The position numbers were made by a program, and so were the translations under genes. DNA of 64,000 nucleotides from Vandiemenella viatica. Taxonomy: Eukaryota; Arthropoda; Insecta; Orthoptera; Morabidae. Shown one piece after another: positions 1-10,860 of the stretch. The notes under the pieces were generated by a model. It was given only the letters and a program-made list of their open reading frames with translations. It was not told the origin of the DNA and did no database searches. The DNA is taken from assembly GCA_031002005.1 (NCBI GenBank), contig JARYHS010008074.1:282597930-282661929 (forward strand). Direction: 5' to 3'. Every line of letters begins with the position of its first letter. Position 1 is the stretch's first letter.

Positions 1-1518
1 AATTATACTTTTCGATTCAGTGAAGTCCTTCCCGTTGTTACCATTTTTCAATCACTACTGTCACGCTGCTTGGTCATCTCTAGGTATTTGCATTGCACAT
101 CCGATTTGAGATTGAGGCTATTAAAAATAAAAAAGGGAGCAATTTCTTTAGTACACTAAATTAATTTGAACATTTAGGTTCGTATATTGGCCAGATTACG
201 TCTACCGATCATGACCTCTGACTTTAAAAAAGGGAACAATTCTGGACACATGACCATACCCCAAACACAATCATGGATTAACAACTTTTTACCCTAAAAG
301 GGGAACTATTCTAGATCCGCGATCATACCAAAAAAAACCGTCACGGGCTTCCACCTAGTTTTAGTTTACAAGTATAATTGTCGAGTATAAAATTTAAAAT
401 TAATCAAGAAGGATAAATAGATGAAGGAATAACGTGATCATGTTGAAAGCTGTATTTTCTGACGGAATTTACAATGCAGTAATGTATTTGTTTGCCTGGA
501 ACACACTTAAGTTTAATCTCCCAAAAGTATTGGGTGCAATATCAAAGCATATGGCTTATCGCATTGCCTCGAGAGTGAACGATGCTTACATAACATTACC
601 GTAACGTCGAACGCTACCCACGAAAGTTATATCCAGTTTCTTAACTCGCATGCTTACATTTTTGTTTCACTGATTTTTTCCTAAAAAAAAATCTAAACCT
701 ATGAAGTCAACAATTAGTTGAAACTGTATAATGTGTAGTAGATGACACAATGTGTTCCCAATTGGAATTAGCTTTAACATATGTCGTTGTTCTTCTATAG
801 TATTGCGTTCGGAGAAAGTAATATAATTATCGGTTAACATCAACCGAAACTAGAATACATTAAATGTCATTAAACGTGTGCTGTACAATGCGATCCATGT
901 CTGTAGTGTTTTATTTAGCTGGTTGCAGATGACGCGGTGATTTGAGAAATTGAGTTGCCAATAGACTCTAAAGGAATGAAATGCCACTGTCTTTAAATAT
1001 CATCGCGATTGGAAACTTTTGACATAATAGGACTAAATAAGAGAAGATGTAAATCAACCTTCGACCACTTTCTGAGAGATATGGCAGCGAAGTACAACTA
1101 ACGCAACAAAAATGGCAGTAAAACATTACAGAAAAAAAAAAAAAACCATACAACTTTCTTTGTAGCAAAACAAACCAAACAATTAACTGTGTATTAAGGA
1201 GCGTATTTTGAAAAGTTTCGTAGACCTTAAAGAAGTCCAACTGCATACCCATATTTCGTTGTCTGCTAGAGTTTACTAAGTGTATATGCAGAAGTTTATG
1301 ACACGAAAAAGAATAGTTTCAAAAAAATAAAAAATAGTTCACTTTGTCACTGGCACTGAAAAATGAATAGGGGTGGGATGGTCCTAGAGAGTGAGCTTTA
1401 GACAGTTTCATTGAAAATAATGTAAAAAATTTTGGTAGAATATAACGAAATGCAGCTGTCACGTAGGTTTGTGGGACGATGTTCTTTTTTTTAATTTTTA
1501 AGGAAATAGATCTCGCCC
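1..1518. other. Anonymous AT-rich DNA
   Basis: No gene, RNA or intact element is recognised. A weak degenerate repeat is visible at about 130-340, where an A-rich run leading into GGGA(G/A)CAATTCT-like sequence occurs three times and the last two copies share a following GATCATACC/GACCATACC-type tail. Open frames here are short, lack recognisable motifs and look like chance. Confidence 0.6.
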
Positions 1519-1662
1519 TTTTTGAAGGAACCATCGCATCGCGCTATTGTCCTGAACTAATTTTGGGAAGCCATAGAAAACTGAAATGTGGATAGCGGGA
1601 CTGATGATTGAACCCGGTTCACCCAGGCCTGAAGTTAATAACTCACCAACCAGGCAAAGTGT
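1519..1662 (-). repeat. Degraded tRNA-derived SINE copy (family A)
   Basis: This is a diverged minus-strand copy of the SINE that recurs throughout the window. It keeps the body motif TTTTGAAGGAACCATC, a decayed version of the GGGGAAACCATGGAAAACC block, and a B-box-like GATTGAACCCGG close to the right end. The 3' GTCGACGAGG block and A-rich tail are missing, so it is truncated at the SINE 3' end. Strong divergence suggests an old insertion. Confidence 0.6.
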
Positions 1663-2140
1663 GAACGAAATCATAGGAAAATGTCACATAGTAAGATACA
1701 GTATTCTCCCACACATTTAGAAATTTAACAGACGGAATGAAATACAAGGACGATCTAAACATACAGATATTGTTTCTAGTTTGCTAAAAAAGTATATAAT
1801 CACGGCGAAATGTAGCTGTACATGAAATACAAAAATCACGGATTGTTTTAACGTGCTTCACATATTCCAAATAAACAGAATTTTTTAAAACAGAAATCCA
1901 AGCAACAAGTCTCATTATGCGAAATTAGTAAGCGAATTACTTACAAAATCTTCCACAGAACAATGAATTCTGGCCGATAAAACAACATAAATACAGACAC
2001 TAATTTCTGTTGTGCTTAATTCACAGTCTGTGAAAAATGGTAGGCTGACGTAATTTTCCCTATCACCACCGCCTTATGACTCAGAAAATAATATTAGTCC
2101 CTCTAGAAGCCGATGAAATTGGTATATATATATCCTTATT

Positions 2141-2236
2141 GCTTTACGCCTCGTCGACGTCGAGGTTATTAAACTCAAAAAAGTGACTGTGGACAAGGAA
2201 CAGGAAGGAATTCGGTGACGACATTTTGAAGGAACC
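2141..2236 (-). repeat. SINE family A, 3' half only, ending at a MULE terminus
   Basis: The SINE 3' end block (GCCTCGTCGACGTCGAGG) is followed by GACAAGGAACAGGAAGGAATTCGG and TTTTGAAGGAACCG. The copy then stops exactly where the 15-17 bp tandem repeat of the MULE left terminus begins. The tRNA-like head is absent and does not resume at the other MULE end. This junction is either a deletion or an insertion that removed sequence. Confidence 0.75.
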
Positions 2237-2383
2237 GTGTCCGGACAAAACCGCGAAGTGACAAAACCGCGAGGACAAAACCGCGCAGACAGAACCGCGA
2301 ACGGACAAAACCGCGAACGGACAAAACCGCGAAACGGACAAAACAGCGAAACGGACAAAACCGCGAAACGGACAAATCTACGA
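2237..2383. repeat. Left terminal array of MULE, 15-17 bp tandem unit
   Basis: About eight or nine tandem copies of a unit close to GGACAAAACCGCGAAAC are visible. Units differ by small changes (AGACAGAACCGCG, GGACAAAACAGCG) and by 0-3 bp linker length. The array is inverted relative to that at 3670-3779. The last unit (GGACAAATCTACG) is decayed. Confidence 0.85.
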
Positions 2384-2516
2384 GTTATCCCCTCACAGTT
2401 TGATCTCTTATGCTCCAAAATATTATTCTAACGCAGTTTTTAAACGATTTGGGGATAGCAGCTAAGGTTACGTTATTATGGTGTACGATAGTGTAATTTA
2501 TTTTGTGTATATGTAA

Positions 2517-3428
2517 TTTATAATTTTTGGAACGAAAAAAAAACTTGAAACTCTGAAAGAATCAAATGCAATTTTTGTCGATGGGACGTTCTCTGTTTGT
2601 CCACTTATTTTCAGCCAGCTTTATACTATTCATGGATTTAAAGAAGATGCCTCACTACCATCGATTTTCGCTTTACTTCCAAACAAAAGGGAGGAGACAT
2701 ATAGAAGACTTATAAGAATTTTACAAGAAATAGAGCCGCAAATTGGATCGAATCTGCAAATGATAATGCTGGATTTCAAAAAAGCTGCAATGAACGCTTT
2801 CGCAGAAGCTTTTCCTGGAGTAAAACTTACTGGATGTTTCTTCCATTTTAAACAGTGCATTTGGCGAAAAATTCACGAAATACCGGGATTTCAAGAAAAG
2901 TACAATGACAAAGAAGACATCACGTTTCAAACAAAGATAAAGAAACTTACAGCAATTGCCTTTCTTCCTGTTTCAGAAGTCATCTCTGTTTATGAAGAAC
3001 TCTGTGATAGGGAGTTTGCAGACGAGGAATTCTCTCCACTTTTGGATTACATTGATGATACATGGATTGGACGTATTCTTCGAGGAAATCGACGACGAGA
3101 ACCACTATTTCCAATCGAAATTTGGAACCAAAACCAGAATGTTAAAAATTCGTTAGAGAGAACCAACAACTCCGTCGAAGGTTGGCACAATGCTTTTCGG
3201 TTATTACTTGGATCAAGCCATCCTACAATTTGGAAACTCATAGAAGCTTTCAAGAAGCAGCAAAATCTGACGGAGGTTAAATTGGTGCAATATGGAAGGG
3301 GAGATAGAAAAATACAGAAAATGACATATGCGAGAGTCACCAAGTCGATTTTCAATTTAGTTAGTGAATATGATTGTAGCGATGCACAGAAATTTCTTTC
3401 TGGTATAGTTCATAATTTCGATTATTAG
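2517..3428 (+). pseudogene. MULE transposase, N-terminally truncated
   Basis: An open frame runs from a stop before 2517 to the stop at 3426-3428, about 303 codons. It reads through the start of the MULE catalytic domain: the motif FVDGTFSVCP near the start carries the first catalytic Asp, MIMLDFKKAAMNAF (from 2760) carries the second Asp, and GCFFHFKQCIWRK holds the family C/H motif. Downstream is the typical ERTNNSVEGWHNAF block. These match MULE (Mutator-like) transposases common in arthropods. The usual N-terminal zinc finger is absent and no convincing start codon exists; the first Met of the largest frame, at 2760, is internal to the domain. It has no in-frame stops, so it is truncated but not heavily decayed. 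It could also be an exon of a domesticated MULE gene, but the flanking inverted arrays favour a transposon. Confidence 0.8.
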
Positions 3429-3669
3429 ATAGTGTGCTTGAGTATTTTGTTACAATTTATATTAACTTATTAATGGTTTATTGATGTATATTTCGTATAA
3501 TCCATCTATATTGTATTTTTATTTTCCATAATGTTCATGCTTTTGTGTAATTTTTTTAAATAAAAAAAAAATAATGGGGTATTACGTAGATCACCTCCTC
3601 GTGGTGCACCCTGGGTAACGCTAAGAATCTACGAACTCTTGTGGTTTTATGTATTACTGGTTTTTCTGT

Positions 3670-3779
3670 ATTCGCGGTTTTGTCCTTTCGCTGTTTTGTC
3701 CGTTCGCTGTTTTGTCCGTTCGCTGTTTTGTCCGTCGCGGTTTTGTCCGTCGCGGTTTTGTCCGTCGCGGTTTTGCCCT
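3670..3779. repeat. Right terminal array of MULE, inverted 15-17 bp tandem unit
   Basis: About seven tandem copies of TCGCGGTTTTGTCCGT-like units are visible, three of them with the variant TTCGCTGTTTTGTCC. It is the reverse complement of the left array at 2237-2383. The CGCTG variant (CAGCG on the other strand) also occurs in the left array, so the two arrays share sub-variants. Confidence 0.85.
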
Positions 3780-3799
3780 AGAACCGGACAGTGCAGCGA

Positions 3800-3965
3800 A
3801 GTTTGGCTTTGGTGGTATATGACAGTAGAAGATCGACGCGAGTGCCTCTGCTAACAAAACGGCATCGGCTGCAGCGCCTCTCCTGGACTCGTGAGCATAT
3901 CGGTTGGATCTTATAGGAAGAACGTTGCGTGGTCTGATGAGTCTTGTTTTCATTTTCGGTAGCAC
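3800..3965 (+). pseudogene. Tc1-like transposase fragment
   Basis: A short stretch reads RVPLLTKRHRLQRLSWTREH and then, after an in-frame stop and frame slip, NVAWSDESCFHFR. This is the Tc1/mariner region leading into the first catalytic Asp (the SDES motif). About 50 codons survive. It lies immediately beyond the right MULE array, and neither the HTH region nor the rest of the DDE domain is present. It probably marks an older Tc1 copy in which or next to which the MULE landed. Confidence 0.7.
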
Positions 3966-4340
3966 ACATATGTTTTGAGAAAAATATTGTCTACGTTATT
4001 GATGGTTTTGTCCACTAGATCATTCTCGGCACGTATTCGGACATATCTCACAAGCCATTTTTGTATAAATGGCTAATAATTTAATAGAGTAGTGAGATAA
4101 TTTCTTATCGGATGCGTATTTATGATCAAACAATCAAAATCTTCCGGGAAATATTAATACAAAATAACAATATTAGAGAAGAAGAAAATTAATATATAGA
4201 AAGCGAGTACTGCAAAACAACTACAGGTAGGATGCAATTATAAGTGGCTATTGCAATTGATGGGCTTTAAGCTTGCACAGAAACGATTAATGAGAGGTCT
4301 TCGTAGTTGGGCGATAACGCGAATAATAAAAAAAATTAAT

Positions 4341-4475
4341 GGCAAGGAAAGATAAGGAATTCAGCCATGACCTTTCTAAGGAACCACTCAGGAAATCATG
4401 GAAAACCTAATCCTGGATGGCCGGACTGTGATTCGAAACCAAATCCTCCGGAACGCGAGGTCAGACCGGCGCAAC
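4341..4475 (-). repeat. SINE family A, partial
   Basis: The copy carries GGAATTCAGCCATGACC, AAATCATGGAAAACC, GGATGGCCGGACTGTGATTCGAA (a B-box-like segment) and CGCGAGGTCAGA. The 3' block with GTCGACGAGG is missing, and the tRNA-like head is cut short beyond the B box. Orientation is minus. Confidence 0.75.
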
Positions 4476-5077
4476 AACTATCAAGAAATTCGACATTTGT
4501 TGTGACTGAAAATTGGAATTGTCTGGTAAATGGGAATGTAATAAATTGATGGTCTTCGGTTAAAATAAACCTCGTGTTTCATAACTCACAAATATTCATT
4601 CTTTTTTTTATGCAACTGATGAATCTATGTACAAGTTGTATCTAGGTCACAAAATTCTCTAGTTAATTGATAATACCCCAACTCATTGGATTAAAACGCT
4701 TATCAGCTTAAGGCTATCACGAAATTGAAATTTCCCATTAAAAAGGACGTTAAATTGCTTCTTCTGCGGCGCTTTCAGTAGCTACGTCCATAGACAACGG
4801 CGTATTCGGACGTATAGTGAATGCGCTGTTTTGTTATACATTATCGATATTCGTCTGCCAAAGTGAATAATTTGCGAAACGGTAGTTCAACAAATCATGA
4901 CGTTTACATTATCTATATTAGGCACATAAATAAAGTCTGACAACCGTCTATGATAATAACGGAATTCCATGGTTAGCTACATGTTTCTCGGACCGGTTTC
5001 GGAGATTGGCAACCTAGAGCCATTACCGCGGATTAAAACAAGCAGTGTTTCTCAACGTACGTCCTAAAAGTCGATAT

Positions 5078-5916
5078 CGGTGTTTCGCAACCTGTGAAGC
5101 AGGTAAAATAATAATTTTTTTTATTTGGGGGGGGGGGGGAGGAGGGGGATTTCCTGAAAAATTTATTTAGTTGTCGAGAATCACGCGAACAATCAATAAA
5201 ACATCGTCATAAAGAATACAGATTTGATATTACCTCAGGTTGACGCTAGCTCTGGTCGAAATACCCATTCCTTTTACGAACGTGAGATTGTCAATCATGC
5301 GGTCTTTGAATTTTTCATTAATTCGGAGTTTTAGTTGGTTACTAACATACTTGGGCGATAATGTAACTGTGTTCTGTTATTAATTTTTTTCACCTAGATT
5401 TCTCGCAGTACATCTAGTACTAGCCAAATATTCGGATGGACGTGATAAAATTGCAAATTGTAATGTGGATGGAACGATTGAGGACCATTGGTTGACCGAG
5501 GGAGATTGCAATTCACATGAAGCCCACATTTCAGGAGGAAAGGGATATAACAGTAAATAACACTGTAACAAGTAATTGGTGAATTCCACACACTCTGGGA
5601 CGTTGAGAGGTATCTCATTTACCAGCATAGAAAATGTTTCAGGATCATCGCACGGCACAAGATACTGTAAGCCGAAAAACCATTTGAACCATTCTCCCAC
5701 CTTAGAATCCTTGCTCAAATATTCACCGCTGACTTTTCCCACTTATTTTTTATTTTTATTTACGGTACTACGACTGTCCTAAACGAAATGAACAGAACTA
5801 TGATCCCGTGTTTACCTTCTCCGGGTTGCGAATCACCGTGCGACTCCTTGTTTACTTGGGTAGCGATACATCTGATCAATCTGACCGCTGAGACAATAGC
5901 AGGTTGCGAATCACCG
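5078..5916. mobile_element. Inverted-repeat-bounded unit holding a MULE fragment
   Basis: CGGTGTTTCGCAACCTG at 5078-5094 is the reverse complement of 5900-5916 at 16 of 17 positions. A second inverted partner lies at 5822-5838 (15 of 17). The interval contains a poly-G tract at about 5129-5139 and the minus-strand MULE fragment at 5380-5742. No target duplication was found, so the status as a discrete transposon is inferred from the inverted repeat alone. Confidence 0.45.
5380..5742 (-). pseudogene. MULE transposase C-terminal fragment, frameshifted
   Basis: The minus-strand frame reads a WFKWFFGLQYLV block, then NVPECVEFTNYLLQCYLL and FPPEMWAS. The expected continuation then appears in another frame as LPRSTNGPQSFHPHYN followed by QFYHVHPNIWLVLDVL. 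This order (W-x-x-x-FGL, FPPxxWA, R-T/S-TN-x-x-E/Q-SFH) is the region after the catalytic domain in insect MULE-derived proteins. One frameshift splits it near 5505-5525. It is unrelated in detail to the MULE at 2517-3428. The upstream catalytic part is absent. Confidence 0.65.
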
Positions 5917-8455
5917 CACGCCCTTCTCGAATTTGTTTAAGCCCACTACAGACCGGCCATTACGTTGCATTGATTAATGCACTTGACTCACATAAAGGCC
6001 GGCAGTTCGAGTACAGGCTTTTAATTCAGTGATGAGTTCGCTTTCTCATCTCATACTGTTTTATATAACAGCTCTAAGGTTATTTAACGTTTACTGTTTC
6101 AGACAGTAACCATTAAATGTTAACTGGTAATTTTCAGGAATTTGTTGAATAATTGTAGAAATTAATTCTTTTTCGCAAGCCACAAGATAATCACGCTTAA
6201 AAAGTTTGATCTTGAAGGTCTTGAACCCATTAAATCTGAATTTGCTTCTGTCAGTTTTAAGTGCTTGTTTAAATTATTTAAATTGTTTAAAGACAGAAAG
6301 GAATTCTTAGAGTCTTCATTAAATTTATAAATTTCATGCTATATATATATATATATATATATAAATTGGTTTTCGGGCAGCGGAGCTAGGAAAGACAGAT
6401 AACAGGACTGATTAGATAAACTATAGATGCATCTATTATTTCCACGATTCTGCTAATCAGTAAGCTACAAGGAAAAAGAGTTTGAGAGTGGAATGAGTTA
6501 ATTGTAGAAGTTTTCTAACCTTGCTGGAACAAAGCCATGGAATGATTTTATTCGGATTGGCTGGTGGGCGATAATGATTTGCCTCTGCTACATTAATTTC
6601 TTTCTGTTTCGAGATATCGTCAGGGAACTGCTGTTCCTTTCTGAAGGGAACGCAGGATGTCTGTGTCGATTGTCAGTGTGCAGGTGTTGTAACCAGGAGG
6701 ACGTAGTGGCTATAAACGTCCTGGAAAGGTGTGCCTCACATGACAAACAGTACTCCTTGTGAGGGATCTGAGTTGTTGTTGGCCTATTTGTGGACCTTGT
6801 GAGTGGTCGACCTTAAATGGAGTGACCAACGCTCGTGTTTTTAGGCCTCTTCTAAGCCTTCTGCTCTTCCGTGTAGCTCTGCATCTTGCGGGCTACTTAT
6901 TGCAGTAATTTATCAGGATATCTGACACCACCTCCGAATTACGGTTGGAGAACCGAAGATAGAGAAGGCTAGGACGGGTTTAGCTCTAGCTGATATAAAC
7001 TAGCCTATTAGAATTAGAAGACGGCTAACTGGTAGTGAGTCCGTTTAAAGGCCACTGAAAACTGTGCATTTACAGTCGATAACGTGTCCTGTAAGGACCA
7101 CTCCGAATGCTAGCGTCTTGAAGCTAAATTACGGCTTCCAATACTGACTGATGGATTGAATGACTATGATGCAAGACATGGCATCTTGGTTGGAAGGCAT
7201 TAGCGCTAGGCGAGGCTATGATAGTCGGCGTGATCGGTTAGCTAATCCATATTAACTGGTTGAAGTCTACACGAAGAATGAGTGAGAGTAATGCTACTTA
7301 TGTTCTGAAGTGAACATGTCAAAGCTGACCGGAACGAACCAGCCGAAGGTGACTTTGCTGTAAGCATTTTTATCGAACAACAAGCTATGCTGAATTGCGT
7401 CGGTCTTCACCGATCAGACCCGTTGCAAGTTAGATTCATAAAATACAGTAACTATTTCGAAAAATACTAATTTCTCTTAATCAAACCCTAAGGTCCCAAA
7501 CGTCCTTCACACTAGTCAAAGAAGATCTTTGTCAATAGTTTACTCGAAAAGTATAGTTTGTTGCTGGAAATCTGATTTCTTTTTGCCAAAAGTAACTGCT
7601 TATCACATAACACTCAAACGTGCGAACGAGTGGTGGGTGAGCCGTTGAATTTTAGCCTGAGTCGGATTCGATCAACGGTTCAGCCGTGCAGATTTCGATT
7701 TTGTACAGTTTTCCCAAATTCCAACATAACTGTTGACATTTTGAAAAGCACTAAAGAAATTAACTCATTGAGTCAATAGAGACTATGAACAAACTGTGAG
7801 AAAAAGTAGCGTCAAAATAGCTTGCTAACACGTCTATAGTCTAAAGTCGTAATAATCACAAACCTGCAATTTTTCGTTCAAACTTTCATACAAACCGGTT
7901 CTTTAAGAATTTAAAATTCTAATACAAACAATTTTCTTGGTTCAGAAGATATTAAAAAGTGTAGGAGTTATTAAAAATAAATAAATTCTATACAAACGTA
8001 ACAGTATGTATTCAGTCGCAGTTCAATGATCTGAAAAGCAGTAGACATATCTTCACATTTCAGTCAGATTATCAGAAGTCCTTTATTCCATTTTTACTGT
8101 TGCAACTGAATCTAAAATCCATGAAGTAAAATCTCACCTATATATCACAACGATAATTTTTAGGTAAATACTACTTGAAATTAGGTAACGCACTAGGTAA
8201 CATTATGTTTTGTAACATTCATTGTCATCTGGATTATCGAGACCTACTAACAATCAGCATTAGCGATGTAGATAGTTATAATTATTATACTACAAGGCTT
8301 GAATAATTTTGATGTGTTTAATGAAAGCCGTGCCTTGGAATTGCCTTGCTGCGCAGTATATTTTAATTTTCCAGATAGCGCATCATATGATGTATTTAAG
8401 TAGAGTAAATATTGTAAGTCTTTATATCGCTGCTGTTTCTTTGCTTCGGGTTTCT
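5917..8455. other. Anonymous intergenic DNA
   Basis: No coding region or intact element is recognised. An (AT)n microsatellite lies at 6339-6362. Sequence at 5950-6030 has a weak tRNA-like look (GGCAGTTCGAGTACAGG resembles a B box), possibly a remnant of another SINE. The stretch 6540-7240 is somewhat more GC-rich but shows only short open frames without motifs. Confidence 0.5.
6339..6362. repeat. (AT)n microsatellite
   Basis: This is an uninterrupted run of alternating A and T of about 24 bases, with no other structure. Confidence 0.95.
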
Positions 8456-8657
8456 CGCCTCGTCGACGTCAATGTCATTAGGGGTTAGAGAGGATTGGGG
8501 AGAATGAACAGGAAATAATTTGCCATGGATTTTTGAAGGAACCATTATCGATTTCGTAAGGTCATTGAAAACCGAAATCTAAGTGGTAGGACGATGATTT
8601 GAACCCACGTTGTTCCTAATGCGAGGTCCCAGCGTTATCGCTCACCCACCTGGTTCC
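8456..8657 (-). repeat. SINE family A, near full length but diverged
   Basis: From left to right it shows GCCTCGTCGACGTCAATG (3' block), GTCATTAGGGG, TTGCCATGGATTTTTGAAGG, AACCATTATCG, GATTTGAACCCACG (B box, reverse strand), CTAATGCGAGGTC and CTCACCCACCTGG (head). All blocks of the family are present in the correct order, so this is nearly complete although considerably mutated. Confidence 0.8.
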
Positions 8658-10742
8658 GTTATCTCGTTACGAGCAGAGGCGTATGCGGTATAGCTACTTC
8701 ATACCGATTTCTATACTGATAAACATATAAAAATAAACTAAATTCTGTGATGATTTAACTCCTCCACGCCACCCGGATGCTGAATAAGAAAAATAGTTGG
8801 ATTTTTCTGTAGTACAGCTCAGCCTAGAGGAGAAGTTCTAACTGTATGCTACAACTTGTTTTTAAAGACATTACTTCTCCGTCGATCGTACATTATTAGT
8901 AATCAGATCTTCGTATTCAGATTTTCGTGGCAAAGGTTTCATAAATTCTTTAATTATAGCACAAGATATCAAACAATTAAAAATTATTGTTTTGAGTTAC
9001 ATTTACAAATCATCAAGCCTGAACGAAATCAACATCATATTAAGGAGTAACCGAATGGCTCATGACGTTGAATTGAGACTTAAAATAAATTGGTAAACAA
9101 CAGCGAACTAAAATTTTCAATTCCACTGAGGCTTACTACTCTCCGATAAGTCCTTCTGGCAAGAATTTACCAGAAATTTTGTCTAATTTTTTTAGGAGAG
9201 AGATGAATTAAAAACTGATAAAACAGGCAGTATAATATTTCTGCGATTTGTTTTGCAGTTAATCCAGAGATGAAATCGAGTATAAATCACTATCACTCTT
9301 TCTCAAGTTACAGTAACAAGCGGCATTTTTAGAGACAATAAAAAGTGAATGAAATAAAGATAGTAGTCACCGAGCGATTCACAGTTTTATGTAAGAGGAA
9401 GAATTAACTGCTTCGATAAGCAAGCCAATGTCTATTCCACGACCTCGACCTTTCGGGAAATTTGGAGGCCTTTTCAAAGAGTTTACGTTTCTGTTGCGGG
9501 CCGAAAATAACGTATGTCTCAACCCATGATAGCTCCACAGATAACATTCATTACACAAATATGAGCAAAAATTGTAGCGATAACTTACATAAAACGTGGT
9601 TCACAGTTTTATATAAGAGGAAGAATTAACTGCTTCGATAAGCAAACCAATGTCCATTCCACGACCTCGACCTTTCGGGAAATTTGGAGGCCTCTTCGAA
9701 GAGTTTATGTTTCTGTTACGGGCTGAAAATAACGTATGTCTCAACCCATGATAGCTCCACAGATTACATTCATTACAGAAATACGAGGAAAAATTGTAGC
9801 GATAACTTACATAAAACAAGGATACGACTGAGGAGACACAATGAATTTTCATTTTTTACAGCCATTTTAGCAGCAAATATTAGGAGTATTTCGGATACGA
9901 GCCTGGAAGGGCTGTATACGTCTCTTTGTTGAAATGATTTCTACTCAGCAAAAAATTGCAGTAACCGTAATATTTAGCATGGAAACTAAGACTCAGCTTC
10001 GTTATCAGTGCTGTCAGTTTTATGAACGAGTCATCTTGTAAAATTATTTATTGTGAAATCACTTCTATATGGAAAAATAGTTTATACGGTTCGTTGAAAA
10101 AATGCAACTGATGATGTGGTGTAATTTACAAATTATTCATCAGTATGAAGTAAAAGAAGTAACAGAAAGATGACGAAATGAGACTTCAACCTAACATCAA
10201 CACCCTCCGATCCAATCAAGTCCGACGACATAGTGAGGCGAAATGATTACATGCTATGTAATATGCAGAAATTAGCCTGGTGCAGATAATAGACATTGTC
10301 TGACGTCGGTTATTGTTCCATCCAGTAAGAAGCCAGTGAGCCTGCGGTGTAAAGAGCTTGTATTCGTTGACAGCTCATTGGAAATATGCCACGATGACTG
10401 AGTGCTGCGTAGGTTATCTCTAATTCGCCGGTGAAAGTTGTTAACATTACACTCATATACGTTGAAGTTACAAGTATGGATGACAGTTCAATCCAAAATG
10501 CGGGCATTTCTTCATAAAACACATACACAGAGAATTATGAAATAAACCTTGTATTATTCTATAATTTCTGCACCGTTCGCTTTTTAAATTATTCCTACAC
10601 GAATCAGTTTTAGTATCGATGCACGCCTCGCAATCAATAGAAAATCATATAATGTTTGGTTTTCAAAATGAGGACATCGGTAAATGCCACCCGTCAAAAA
10701 TTCTGTACTCTACACTTTTGTAGTACTACGTCTAAATACTTA
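8658..10742. other. Anonymous DNA containing a 223 bp tandem duplication
   Basis: Apart from the duplication at 9378-9823, nothing recognisable is present. The open frames inside the duplication exist in both copies only because the sequence is duplicated, and they have no motif. Confidence 0.5.
9378..9823. repeat. Two-copy tandem duplication, 223 bp period
   Basis: Copy 1 begins TTCACAGTTTTATGTAAGAG at 9378 and copy 2 begins TTCACAGTTTTATATAAGAG at 9601, giving a period of 223. Copies stay collinear through CGACCTCGACCTTTCGGG, GGCCGAAAATAACGT / GGCTGAAAATAACGT and GTAGCGATAACTTACATAAAAC, with scattered substitutions. No transposon ends flank it, so unequal exchange or replication slippage is the simplest origin. 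Confidence 0.9.
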
Positions 10743-10860
10743 GGCTGGCCGTCCAGTGGACGCGTATTCTCGCGAAAAAATGTTCGCGCGAATACGCCTA
10801 TATTCGCGCGAACTGTGTTGGCGCGGAGACACCCCGTCCACTGAAGCAGATTCGCGCGAT
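10743..10860. repeat. Left terminal inverted repeat with TTCGCGCGAA palindromes
   Basis: The terminus GGCTGGCCGTCCAGTGGACG is followed by three GCGCG-centred motifs within about 110 bp: TTCGCGCGAATACG, ATTCGCGCGAAC and ATTCGCGCGATTC. The core TTCGCGCGAA is its own reverse complement. The block is far more GC-rich than the interior. Confidence 0.85.

Larger units (their letters stand above)
2237..3785 (+). mobile_element. MULE-type DNA transposon relic with tandem-repeat inverted termini
   Basis: The element is bounded by two inverted arrays of a 15-17 bp unit. About eight or nine copies of GGACAAAACCGCGAA-like sequence lie at 2237-2383. About seven copies of its reverse complement lie at 3670-3779. 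Between them is the MULE transposase fragment at 2517-3428. Only about 130 bp separates the left array from the transposase frame, so the N-terminal half is deleted. Outer flanks share GAACCG, but this is too short to call a target duplication. The boundaries are therefore approximate. Inference: the arrays are the terminal inverted repeats of the element. Confidence 0.7.

Noticed and set aside
2237..2383. Regular short direct repeats as a CRISPR array
   Set aside because: Units are contiguous with 0-3 bp linkers, without unique spacers, and have an inverted partner array around a transposase; the genome is eukaryotic.
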